From assembly GCA_001661515.1 (NCBI GenBank), contig LUVW01000006.1:100608-164607 (forward strand): 64,000 nt of DNA, written 5' to 3'. The notes under the pieces were generated by a model. That model worked only from the letters and a program-made list of their open reading frames with translations. It did not search any database and had not been told where the DNA came from. Numbering within the stretch: position 1 is the first letter of the stretch; every line of letters starts with the position of its first letter. A program made the position numbers and the translations under genes. This DNA comes from Capniomyces stellatus (lineage: Eukaryota; Kickxellomycota; Harpellomycetes; Harpellales; Legeriomycetaceae). This document shows positions 24,648 through 35,852 of this stretch, piece by piece.

Positions 24648-25211
24648 ATGGTGCTGCTTTGATATTCTAATTTTATTATTATTGCTTGGTTAAACACTAA
24701 GAGATAGCCGGTAGTTGTTATGGCTTGTAGGCTTATTTACTAAAAGTAACAGTAGAGTTGTTATAGCAAAATATATTTTCACCAAAACATATATATATCT
24801 AAACAGTAAATAGTAAACAGTAAACAGTAAACAAAAAAATCAATATAATTCGTTAATGGGCTTGTATCACTGCAAACCGATCCAAAAAAGTTGGCTGTAT
24901 CAATATTAGTGTGTTGAATATCGGATAAAATGTTTGTAAAGCAAAGTATTACAGTACTTTTTTTGAATACGGAGTTTTTTCGATACCACCCATAGCTGTA
25001 TGATGGTTGGTATAGAGTATGAAATCAAAAACATCAAAAATAATTGACAATTGCAAGTAGCTGGGTAATAAATTCAAAAAGCATGTCCCCAAGCAGTATT
25101 AGTAGATCGACCAAACTATAAATTTACTTTCCAAACCTGCTGTCTCTGTTACAAGCTAAGCCAAAAATGCCCAAAACCAGATAATGGGCTTAACATGTAT
25201 ACTTTCCCACT

Positions 25212-25324
25212 TTTTTCTATTTTCTATTTTCTATTTTCTATTTTCTATTTTCTATTTTCTATTTTCTATTTTCTACTCTCTACTCTCTACTCTCTACTCT
25301 CTACTCTCTACTCTCTACTCTCTA
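25212..25324. repeat. Two abutting 7-bp tandem arrays
   Basis: About nine TTTTCTA units run directly into about seven CTCTCTA units. The period stays at 7 bases across the change of motif. Confidence 0.9.
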
Positions 25325-27794
25325 TCTATTCTTTATTCTCTTTTGCAGATCGTTGAAAGCCTATAAATGCACCAGTCAGTATTAAAACGGTTTGGCCGAT
25401 TGTTAGAATGTTTAGAAAAGTTGGTTGTTACTATCATATCCATCTCAATCCGACATATTATGTCACTTTGTAATAATCCAGATACTCTAGTAGGCCTGTT
25501 ATATAAGTTACTTCCTCATAAATTGTTTAGTGTCCCTTGTTATTTATTTATTTATGTGGCTTATTGACGGCATAGTCATTGTTATTTTAATAACAAAAGT
25601 TTGTAAAATTGGCATTTTTACGTTTAAAAGCTAAATATATCGGGATGGAACGTCAAGGAGGTACACCCAATTCAATGGCATATTTGTAAAAGTAGCCTAA
25701 TGCTGATCTTAATAGCACGTGTGGTTGAGTTTATTCTAAACTCAATAGCATGGAGCGGGAATGAAAACTGATATTCGAAAAAAAACAAAAAAAAACAGCG
25801 AGTTCACTTGTTAGCATTAGCGAAGATAAGCATTACTTCCAGCAAACATTATTTTGCCACGGGTAAGATAGTATGGGCATAATACCAGTTACCAAGCTAT
25901 TTATATAACGGTTAAGCGTGATGTGTGTGTATCAAAATGCTGAAGCCTTTGACGCTTTGAGTCATTCTAGAAACATTGTGTTTTATAATTTATTAAGATA
26001 ACTTATCTATGTACTTGAGTTATGACACAACTAACACATATTTAAGTTCAGAGATTTCGAATTTGTGTTTCCATTCATTCTTTAAAATTTTTGGTGGTTG
26101 AAGTTGAAATTGGCAATAAAGTTTGTTGGTAACCCTTTTTTTTTGTGTAAAACGATACTGCTTTGACTATAAGCTCGTGCGAAGACTAGGGTTGTTTGAT
26201 CGAGATCACAATTTCTCTGCTTATCGAAAACTGAATAATAATGGGCTTTTAAGAGAAAATAGCTCTTAGTCATCATCACCAATGTGTTTATTTTTAGTAC
26301 AGTGCGTGCTATTGGTATAATCCAAGTACGCGATACGGCGATTAAACAACTTGAACCAAGTAAAGTCGTTTTTAAAGTTTTTTTTCCATAGTTCCTTTAT
26401 TATATGCAAAAAATCAGTCCTTTTACTTTTATTTTATTAGAGCGAGTTTTCAAAATATATTTCTTTTTACTCGATGTTCATGTTTAGTAATGAAAGGTAA
26501 TACAGCAGTGGCTTTCTATAGGCCTAACCACTAACAACCAAAAGAGCAGTTTGTTGCCACAGTAATGTGTGAATCAATTGGTTCAAGGTCTTTACGCTTA
26601 CCAATGTTGGTCGGTTTATAATGGGCTGAATTTGGATGGCTTACAAACGGCATTTGTAATTCCTTACCCCTTCCAAACAAATACTTTAGTTTGAAAGTAT
26701 TAGTTGTCAGTTGTAAATAGTCTTAAACAGCTAAACATGCCCTTTCTTAAAACTCAAGCCTAGATGACGCAAGTTGTGAAATATGGAAAGCAAGATGTAC
26801 CTTGCAATTATGTTTGTCCCGTTTTCGTTTTGGTTTTTGCAGAAGTAACTCGATGGGAGGAGGGGATGAGTATGCTTTCTTTAATCAAGTATGCTAGCGA
26901 TGAGGAAGTAACCACGTTGTTAGGTGGCCCAATTTTTTTGACCCTGGGCTCTGGGGGTAATGATATGTCGCTCAAAGCCTTCAGTACATTTGCGTTTTGG
27001 TCTTTTGGTTTTTTATTTTTTTAGCGTTTTACGCTTTTGGCTAGGGAAATTAAAAGTAGTAAAAGTACTAAAAAAAGGTAAAAGTTCAACAATAAAAAAT
27101 GGTTGATGACTAGTAATCTTAAAATAGATTCATGTAACTCAGCATAAAGAAAAGGCGGCTGAGATGGGCAGAGTAAATATTAGTTTTACTTTTAGACACA
27201 CAAAAATCCCGTAATATTAGAGTCAAGAAGTGAGTAAGAGTGTTTTGTTAATAAAGAGTTTGCAATTGATACCTTCTTTGCCTTTGTACACTCTTAATTG
27301 GCATTTCCTATTTTTAAAACGTTAGACTTAAAAAGCTTTCAGCGTAATGTATTTTTAATTATAATAGATCACCTAAACTACCCAAAGGCTTTTAAACCAA
27401 AACTAAAAACTCGCCTATCAGTAAGTTAATTATTAACTACAATTACTTAATAAGAGCAAAATAATATGTTTAAAGGAGAGGTTCACCAAGATTCAACAAC
27501 AAAAAAAATTTGTAGTATTATAAATCGTCACAAATAACCCAATAGAAAAAGTAGCAATTAGAGATCAAATGGATCAAAACCAAAAAGCTAAGTCAGTCAC
27601 TGAAAAAAGCAAGTAAAATAAAACAAATTGACAGTTATATTTGACCAACCGCAAATATTGTTACAAATCAATTAGTAATTGAATTAACGAGGTTTATGCT
27701 AATGATATGCTTAAAAATAGACATGAATAATTTTTTTCTTCTTTACAAGGTAATAATGGCAAAACGCTTATCTTGAACAGAAATGGCAAACCTG

Positions 27795-27804
27795 TATATA
27801 AATA
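27795..27804 (+). promoter_or_regulatory. Possible TATA box of the S1 protease gene
   Basis: TATATAAATA lies about 110 bases before the ATG at 27913, in a local context that is otherwise G/A-mixed. Position and consensus fit a TATA element. Confidence 0.4.
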
Positions 27805-27912
27805 CGAAACGAGAATGACCGGGTCGAAAAAACTATCACTTTTTTTTAATCAAACTTATTTCATTCATAGCAATATCACTCGCTTAACACAAAGAATAAA
27901 AAGTTATCAATA

Positions 27913-30836
27913 ATGAAGTTAGCCTTGATAAGTTTAGCTTTATCAGCAGTAACATACTCCAGTGTGTTGTATGAATCCAGAACCAATAACTTTAAGAGAC
28001 AAGATAACTTTGAAGAAGAGGACGGTATTGTTCCAAACATCATCGGTGGTTCAGCATCCAAATTTGAAAACCACAAATCAATTGCATATCTCGGTGCTGA
28101 TGGATCTGAAGATTTCAGATGCACAGGTACACTTATAGCATATAACGTTGTCATTACAGCAGCCCATTGTCTCTATGGGTTTAAGGCTACCGAAGAAAGT
28201 GACTGGTCAAAGTTGTTTGTAGCCGTAGGAAGTGTTAAGCCATATCCAGAAAACCAAAATGTATACAGAGTTGACAGAGCAGTCATGCATCCAAGTTTCA
28301 AGTTTGTAAGCCCATTCAACGACGATGTCGCGCTGTTGTTTTTGAAAGACTGTGTTCCCAAAGATATTGCAACACCTATCGACGTCGAGAAGGAGTCTGT
28401 GGATATGAGTGAGTCATTTTTGATTTCCGGGTTTGGAAGAATTGTCGCAGACGATAATAAAGCTCCAAACTTGCAAGAATTGGCTATAGTTGAAGGATCT
28501 ACCAAAAGATGCAAGGAAGTTTATGGGCAAATATTGGACCCTAAAAAGAATTTCTGTATATCTCAAACCGCCAGTAGTACCTCATGCTTGGGAGATAGTG
28601 GTGGTCCATTGCTCACCAACGACTACAAAAAGATTTTAGGTGTTGCATCAACACTGGTTGTTGCAAAGGGTAAAGTGTGTGCCACTGAAAATACTATTGG
28701 CTTATACATGCTTATCACAGGATATTGGGAAGAGTTTATTAAGAAGCATGTAAGTTGCACGGGTCCAAACTGTGACTACCTTAGTATGTGTGATGGTGTA
28801 GGTAAAACAACAACCACCACCACCAAACCAATCACCACCACAGAAAAGCCAGTAACAACCACCAAGCCAATCACCACCACAGACGAGCCAGCCACCACCA
28901 CAGACAAGCCAGTCACAACCACCAAGCCAATCACCACCACAGACGAGCCAGTCACAACCACCAAGCCAGTTACCACCACCAAGCCAATCACCACCACAGA
29001 CAAGCCAACTACCACCACACAAGACGATTGCATTCAGACTTACCCATCAATTTTTGTTGAAGTAGGTTCAGATGACCTCTCAGTAAAAGACTATGATTTT
29101 GATGATGCCATCAACATCAAGTGTAAGGGTGCACAATTCAATGTTGAGTTTGAGATTGATCAAACATCAGATATCTACTTTGCCATCAGCAATAAGAAGA
29201 CATTGGAGGGATCAACAGTAGTTGAAGGAATTATTGGAGTTAATAACAACGAATGGTACATCGGATCAGCTGAATACAGCAATGCTGAATCTTTGGCTAT
29301 TGCACAAGGAGGAAATGTCAAGGCATATATCAGATCTGACGAGAACGGTATATACATTGGTTACTCAAAGGACGATGTTACATACTTGCTATACGACGAG
29401 TTTGATTCAATTGACATTAAATCGGCTGACCAGCTTTACTTGGCATTCGCTGCTGAAAATGACGACACCGAGATTTCAAACATTGTTGTCAAGTGTACCG
29501 ACGCAGATTCATGCAAAGGTACAGGCATCACTACCACCACCAAACCAATCACCACCACCAAACCAATCACCACCACAGACGAGCCAGTCACCACCACAGA
29601 CAAGCCAACCACCACCACCAAACCAATCACTACCACCAAGCCAGCCACCACCACCAAGCCAGTCACCACCACAGACGAGCCAGTNNNNNNNNNNNNNNNN
29701 NNNNNNNNNNNNNNNNNNNNNNNNNNNNNNNNNNNNNNNNNNNNNNNNNNNNNNNNNNNNNNNNNNNNNNNNNNNNNNNNNNNNNNNNNNNNNNNNNNNN
29801 NACCACCAAGCCAGTCACCACCACAGACGAGCCAGTCACAACCACCAAGCCAATTACCACCACAGACAAGCCAGTCACAACCACCACCAAGCCAGTCACC
29901 ACCACAGACGAGCCAGTCACAACCACCAAGCCAGTTACCACCACAGACAAGCCAGTCACAACCACCACCAAGCCAGTCACCACCACAGACGAGCCAGTCA
30001 CAACCACCAAGCCAGTTACCACCACAGACAAGCCAGTCACAACCACCACCAAGCCAGTCACCACCACAGACGAGCCAGTCACAACCACCAAGCCAGTTAC
30101 CACCACAGACAAGCCAGTCACAACCACCACCAAGCCAGTCACCACCACAGACGAGCCAGTCACAACCACCAAGCCAGTTACCACCACAGACAAGCCAGTC
30201 ACAACCACAGACAAGCCAACCACCACCGTTAACCCAACCATTATCACAGACAAGCCAACTACCACCACCAAGCCAGTCACCACCACAGATAAGCCAACCA
30301 CAACAACAACAAAGACTACTACTAGCACAATTGACACCTCTTGCAAAAGTACATCGCTAGTTCCAGAGACTACTTATATCTCCGAGTGTGGATTTAAGCA
30401 GTACGACTTTATTCGTCCAATAAATGTGCCATGTAAATCCAACTCCTTTGTGTTTGAGGCAGATATTCAATCAGAATCAGATATCTTCTTTGCATTGATG
30501 AACGAAGGAGGATATTATGGAAGTAGGGGGGTTTTGGAAGCTCAGTTTGGAATTACATCCAATATCAGTTCAGTCAAGTTGGGCAGATATAAAAACGTCA
30601 AAAGGGCAGATGCTAAGGTCAACCTTACTTCAAGAAAGATCAGATTTGAGTACAATGACGGAAAACTAGAGTTGTTTATGGATGATAAGAAAGTAAATTC
30701 GTATAACGTCAAAGATTACAAGATTCTTACAATGTTGGTTGCCCCATACAAGGGTACTGCTATAATGACCAATGGTAAATTCACTTGCTCAAAGGATGAG
30801 GTGTGCTTTAGACGTAGTCGCTTGTCAAGAAACTAA
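27913..30836 (+). CDS. Secreted S1 (trypsin-fold) serine protease with two C-terminal modules
   Basis: Intronless gene crossed by an assembly gap. It has a signal peptide, a short acidic propeptide, and the activation motif NIIGG at about residues 43-46. The S1 domain has an intact triad: His85 (TAAHC), Asp138 (DDVAL) and Ser229 (CLGDSGGP). The residue at chymotrypsin position 189 is Thr rather than Asp, so trypsin-like cleavage after Arg/Lys is not expected. After the S1 domain come a TTTKP/TTDEP mucin-like linker, module A (about 29020-29520), a second and much longer linker holding 117 N, and module B (about 30340-30820) ending in GKFTC. The reading frame before the gap matches the frame after it only if the true gap is 1 modulo 3, so the N length is wrong, not the gene broken. 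A paralogue follows at 32846. Likely secreted and heavily O-glycosylated. Confidence 0.88.
29520..30310 (+). repeat. Thr/Pro-rich coding tandem repeat (mucin-like linker)
   Basis: ACC/ACA-rich units encode repeated TTTKPVTTTDEP-type segments. Right of the gap a larger unit of about 75 bases is repeated at least four times nearly identically, implying recent expansion. Confidence 0.9.
29685..29801. other. Assembly gap (117 N) in the protease linker
   Basis: 117 N inside the tandem TTTKP/TTDEP repeats. The gap length puts the downstream linker and module B out of frame with the protease, which indicates a mis-estimated length in a repeat that short reads could not cross. Confidence 0.95.
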
Positions 30837-32845
30837 TCTCTCGACTACTTTTTTTTTTTTTTAAATTTTAATTATTTCTAATCAATAAAGCATTATAATA
30901 GCACTAGCTTAAAGTAGCACCAATCTCCCTGAACCAATGCCCATCGGGTACGGACGATCTAATTGACCGAAGAAGGTGTTGGCTAACAGTTATTTAACAT
31001 ATCAAAATAGCACAGTGTTTTATAGTATTTTATGGTATTGTTTAATATTGTATGTTTTGTTGTGTTGATTTTGTTACCAATAAACCACATAAATAAAAAA
31101 ATAAATAAAAAAAAATCACATAAATAAAAAAATAAAAATAAACCACATAAATAATAAATAATAATAATAATATGTGCCTTTTTGGGATAGAGATGATTGA
31201 ATTTACATCTAGATGGATGCAGTTTGTCGTTTACAAGTTCTTGAAAGAGATCAAATTCACTGAAAATATTTTATTTCAAATTCCTTGAAATAAATTGTAA
31301 AATAAGTTGACTCGCCATTATTAACTAGAGCTAATAGGGAAGGGAATTAGTAGACGACGTTATTTATAAATAAACCTGCCGTTTTTGAAAGCTAGTTAAA
31401 TTATAGTAACGATGATTTGTTTATTATTAGTCTAGTTAATTAATCGGATTGGTTTTGTCAACTAGAGCGGTATTTTTTCTTGTTTTTTAGTTACACGGAT
31501 TTACCAATGCTTGAAATCAATTAGAGTATGTTATTAGAAAGATTGTAGTAGTACAGACTGGAGGTGCTCGTTAATCTTACAAATTGTTTATGATTAAAGC
31601 AGTGATGCTATTTTTATACAATTTTATGTACTAAAATAGCTTTGTTTAAATACGAGTACGAGTAGGCTTTTTAGATGGTTGCACTTTTTTCTTGATTCCA
31701 CCTTTTTTCAGAATCAGTACGGTAAAAAAAGCATGATTTAATTTAACATGTTGACCATAATTGCCAGTGTACCACTTATTGTAGAGCTTTTATTTTTGAT
31801 TTGTTTCACCATTCCGCCTTGTTGAACATAAAGGAAACGGCGTCATTTCGGAATATCTTTGAAATTACCACCAATATGCATATGTAATACTAGGCAAAGA
31901 AGCAGCATCACAGTTCAGCTAGTGGAGGTAAAGTTGACTTTCTACAAAGTTCAAACACATACCTGTTGGTGCTGTTAGCTTCCTCAATCGATTTTTTTAT
32001 ATCGAGTTCTTTTATTGATTTCTACAGGTTAAAGAGTTTTTTTTCTTCTTTTTATTGATAATTAAAGAATCCGTTACAATTTTTTTCTTTTGAATTTTAT
32101 AATTATTTAAAATCATTTCTCGTATTATATAATGGCGGACCAATAATAATAAAAGTAAAATACTTATTCCCTTATATTTTATTCCCGATTTATAATTTTT
32201 TAAAATATCCAATGGTTTGGCAAAGCAGTATGTAAAAAAAATCACAGTATTATGTTGTGATGGGTCTGTTTTTAGCGTCTGAGATTACATAAACCAACCT
32301 TAAAACAATATGCGCTTATTAATCCATGATACGGGACAAAACACAACATCTTTATTGAGATCTTAAAGTACTTTTTGAGGGGGGCACTCAATATACAACG
32401 TAGACCAAAGTAGTCAAATAACCACACTGCAAGTATGACTTTCTACCTCGAATACGTTATTTTTTTCTTCTTTTTTTTTCTTTTTATTGAAATTAGAATA
32501 CGCTGTTTTCTATCGAGATGGAAAAGAAGGATATTATTAAAATAGACATTTCTTGCTAAAAGGATCAATCTGAGATGCACGCTGTCAGTTGAGCTTAGAG
32601 CTTTGTTCGTTATAGTTTATTTTTGCTCTTACTCATATTCTAATCCTTCCCTCTGCCATCTCTTACTCTTTCACTCTTTCATTTTTTTTAAAAAAAATTT
32701 AGTTTAACATTTGATATTAACTCGATATTGCACTAGACGTACAGTTTTTTTTTAGAAAAAATAGTCATAAAAAATACTTGGACACATTTATACTGCATCC
32801 TAACATCATTCACATTAAACTCATTTAGTAACTACATAACGCAAA
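30837..32845. other. Intergenic between the two S1-fold genes, carries a dispersed repeat
   Basis: Contains AATAAA (about 30884) after the protease stop, the 191-bp dispersed repeat, then AT-rich spacer with ATAAATAAA-type repeats and the promoter of the pseudoprotease. No gene seen. Confidence 0.6.
30907..31097 (+). repeat. 191-bp dispersed repeat, copy A
   Basis: Matches the reverse complement of 63548-63738 over 191 bases with about six mismatches and no gaps, compared by eye. The sequence has a GC-richer core (near 30922-30985) with stem-like complementary segments and an AT-rich tail. No terminal inverted repeats or target-site duplications are visible. It could be a SINE-like or MITE-like element or a structured RNA gene. 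Confidence 0.9.
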
Positions 32846-35131
32846 ATGGTGTCGAATATACGGCTAGTTATAGTTGCGCTGGCGTCAGTTTGCTCAGTCG
32901 CGTCTATAAATACTAATGCATTGCTCGCAAGCATAAAGGGAATTGAAAATGTGCTTTCGACTGACTTACCGGACTTTTTTATTGGGAAGTCTGATTCAAA
33001 ATTGGAGAACCATAGATCGATTGCATACGTAGGCACCAATAAGACTAATTCCTTCAGATGTACCGGCTCGCTTATTGCAAGAAATGTCGTAGTCACAGCA
33101 GCGCACTGTCTTTATGAGTTCGGTGTTGCCAATGATCAAAATTGGTCATCTCTAATTGTAGGGTTGGGAAGTGTCGATCCAGCTCCAATAAACAAAAACA
33201 TTTACAGAGTTGAGAATGCAACAATCCATCCAAAGTTCCGCAATGTAGCCCCATACATGGACGATATTGCTTTGCTGTTTTTGAAAACGTGTGTGGATAA
33301 GGACATTGCAACACCGATTAACGTAAGAAATAGCACGCTTCCTCTGGAAAAAGTATTTAAAATCTCGGGATTCAAAAAGGTTAATACTGAACTTGATAGT
33401 CCTAAAGCCCTACAAGAGCAAGTTGTTATCGGAGGAAATGTATATAGATGCCAGGAGCTGTACGGAGGCATTTTAGACCACAAAAAAAATATTTGCGTAT
33501 TCCAAAACTCTGGAGTAAGCACGTGTGTCGGAGATATTGGGAGTCCACTACTTTCAGCAGATTATGGGGGCCTTATCGGTGTAGCATCAAACATAGGCCC
33601 CAATAAAAACAACCTGTGTTCACTTGACAACAGTGTTGCCCTATACACACTTGTTTCAGGATATTGGGACGATTTCATCAAGATGCATGTTCCATGCACA
33701 GGTCCAAACTGTGATACAAACAATACTTGCAATAAAATGCCTGTAGAAAAAGGTATGTGTGTCAAAAACATCTCACCAATTGTTATCAGTAAAGGTTCGG
33801 GAATTAATGGGGCTAAAGTCTATGAAACCAAAAGCACCATCAATGTAAAATGCAAAAACTCGGAGTTCCGTATGGAATTTGAGGCTGAAACGACATCAGA
33901 TATCTACTTTGCTTTGAATAACAACGTCAATTTCAGTAAGTCGGGACTAGTTGAGGGTGTGCTTGGCCTAAATAACATCGAGTGGACTCTCAAGTCACCA
34001 AAAATCAGCCTAAGCGAGTACTTATCCGATAAAACGGCACCTAATGCCAGGGTGTTTATAGAATCAAGCAAATCTGGCATTTACACCGGGTTTCTAGGAA
34101 AAGACTTTACGTACATTCTCTCAAATGAGATGAATTATGCTGATTATAGCTCAAGCACCGATTTGTATTTAGCATTCGGCGCCGAAAAAAACAATGCAAC
34201 GATCTCAAAAATAACATTAGCGTGTATCGATAAAAGTGTATGCAAATATGAAGGAGCTTACCTAAAGCCAGAGATCCCAAACACAATAATTCCAGGAATA
34301 CCTATGCCAAAATCAACAACTATACCAACATCAACAGCCATATCGACACCAACATCAACAGCTATATCAACATCAGTGGCTATTCCTACATCAACAGCTA
34401 TTCCTACAACTAAAACAGAAACTAAATCAACGGCTGAAACTTCAGCCAGTATAACAACAACGACAGCGTCAAAAACTTTGGCGGGTACTAATGATTTGCT
34501 ATCTTCAACGCACCTAGCAGAAACAAAAAATTTATCATCACTTATAACAACAGATTCAACACCCAGCTTGACAACAACAGCAGTTGGAACACATACCCAT
34601 TCAACTACAGTTCAAAAGGATAGAAAAGATCCGAGTAGCTGTACGGATAAACTGATGTTGCTGGACGCTACAGTTATTTCGGAGCCAAAAAACAGGATGT
34701 ACAACCTTGATAATGCGCTCAACGTACCATGTGTTTCAGATGGGTTTGAGTTTGAGGCAGACTTCACATCGTCATCAGATATACATTTTGCGCTAATGGG
34801 TGAGGGGGGATATTACGGAAAAAATGGGATAATTGAAGTCAAAGTTGGGTTTAGCTCCAATAAAAATTCAATTAGGGCAGGGAAGAATAAGTTGAGCAAG
34901 AGATCAAGCGTTTTGGACCAAGAAATTACAAAGACCATCAAGCTTATGTATAGTAAAAACAGAGTAACACTATCTGTTGACGGAACAAAAGTCGGATCCT
35001 ATGCCAATAGAAACCTTGTTGTGAAATCATTAGTTTTTGCACCATACTTGGGACTATCAGTAATGAAAAACGGTGTTCTTACCTGTGGTGGGTCTCAGAT
35101 CTGTAGCAGAACCCGCGAAATGTCCAATTAA
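32846..35131 (+). CDS. Secreted S1-fold pseudoprotease with two C-terminal modules
   Basis: Intronless, 761 residues, paralogous to the gene at 27913. It has a signal peptide (IRLVIVALASVCSVAS) and an S1 domain keeping His87 (TAAHC) and Asp140 (MDDIAL). The catalytic Ser motif, however, reads CVGDIGSPLL: position 231 is Ile (codon ATT) and the next Gly is Ser. The activation motif is also degraded (FFIGK in place of IIGG). The protein should therefore be catalytically dead, like insect serine protease homologues that act as co-factors or binders. Module A (about 33730-34250) follows directly. A Ser/Thr-rich linker differing from the TTTKP type and module B (about 34640-35110, closing in GVLTC) come next. 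The frame is intact over 2.3 kb, which argues for a maintained function rather than decay. Likely secreted. Confidence 0.9.
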   Translation: MVSNIRLVIVALASVCSVASINTNALLASIKGIENVLSTDLPDFFIGKSDSKLENHRSIAYVGTNKTNSFRCTGSLIARNVVVTAAHCLYEFGVANDQNWSSLIVGLGSVDPAPINKNIYRVENATIHPKFRNVAPYMDDIALLFLKTCVDKDIATPINVRNSTLPLEKVFKISGFKKVNTELDSPKALQEQVVIGGNVYRCQELYGGILDHKKNICVFQNSGVSTCVGDIGSPLLSADYGGLIGVASNIGPNKNNLCSLDNSVALYTLVSGYWDDFIKMHVPCTGPNCDTNNTCNKMPVEKGMCVKNISPIVISKGSGINGAKVYETKSTINVKCKNSEFRMEFEAETTSDIYFALNNNVNFSKSGLVEGVLGLNNIEWTLKSPKISLSEYLSDKTAPNARVFIESSKSGIYTGFLGKDFTYILSNEMNYADYSSSTDLYLAFGAEKNNATISKITLACIDKSVCKYEGAYLKPEIPNTIIPGIPMPKSTTIPTSTAISTPTSTAISTSVAIPTSTAIPTTKTETKSTAETSASITTTTASKTLAGTNDLLSSTHLAETKNLSSLITTDSTPSLTTTAVGTHTHSTTVQKDRKDPSSCTDKLMLLDATVISEPKNRMYNLDNALNVPCVSDGFEFEADFTSSSDIHFALMGEGGYYGKNGIIEVKVGFSSNKNSIRAGKNKLSKRSSVLDQEITKTIKLMYSKNRVTLSVDGTKVGSYANRNLVVKSLVFAPYLGLSVMKNGVLTCGGSQICSRTREMSN

Positions 35132-35852
35132 TTAACCAAAAACCACAAAATAACGCATAACACATAACGCATTATATTTATATTTATATTTACCAACTAC
35201 TTAACCTGTCAAAGCTTGATACACAAACTAAATGGTATACTCTCGCCATACTATCATTTTTAACTCGGAAATTACTTTACTAAATAAATATACCAACCAA
35301 AATAAAAACAAAAACACCATGCAACAGCTTTGGTAAAAGCTCATTGACAATAAATGCACTTGTCAGTAGTTGACATTAAAGTTTACTGAATTTAATAAAG
35401 TGCTTTTGAGACCAAGTATCGAGTGATATATAAATAAAAATGGGGATGAGCAGTTGGGACGAGTTATGGCTAGTTTTAAGACTAAGGTAAAAAAGAAAGT
35501 TGGTTTCAATAAATAAAAAAGTTGAGGAAGCTGGAAAAAAAAAGAAAGCCGATCCATAACTTCTATTGGACAATTGCCTCCACAATTAAAAATGTCTAAA
35601 GTAAAAGAAGAAAAAATTAGAAGAAACAAAAGGAAAAAAAAATTTTGCAAATACAAAAATAAAAAATAAAAACGATTAAAGTGGAAATCAAAAGAACAAG
35701 TTTATTTACTGAAATCGAAAGCACTAGTTTGAAAAATATATTGAGGCAGACAAGGCAGACAAAGAGGCAGAGAATATTTTTAGACGGAAAGTTAACAAAG
35801 AAACAAATAACAGGGTAATCAACAGCAGAGATTAAAGAGTAAGCAGTAAAAA
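35132..35852. other. Intergenic, no gene seen
   Basis: 3' flank of the pseudoprotease and a purine-rich 5' flank of MAK5 starting near 35450. Confidence 0.6.

Larger units (their letters stand above)
24648..27912. other. 3.3 kb gene-poor region
   Basis: No confident gene. It contains two abutting heptamer arrays (25.2-25.3 kb), short isolated open frames such as 26764-27024 with no recognisable domain, and the promoter region of the S1 protease gene at its right end. Confidence 0.5.

Noticed and set aside
28702..30346. Long Val/Gly-rich frames on the minus strand
   Set aside because: They are antisense readings of the Thr/Pro linker repeats.
27913..30360. Taking the long frame through the N gap as the protein end
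   Set aside because: After the gap that frame reads PPSQS-type repeats in the wrong phase. The TTTKP frame and module B continue in another frame to 30836.
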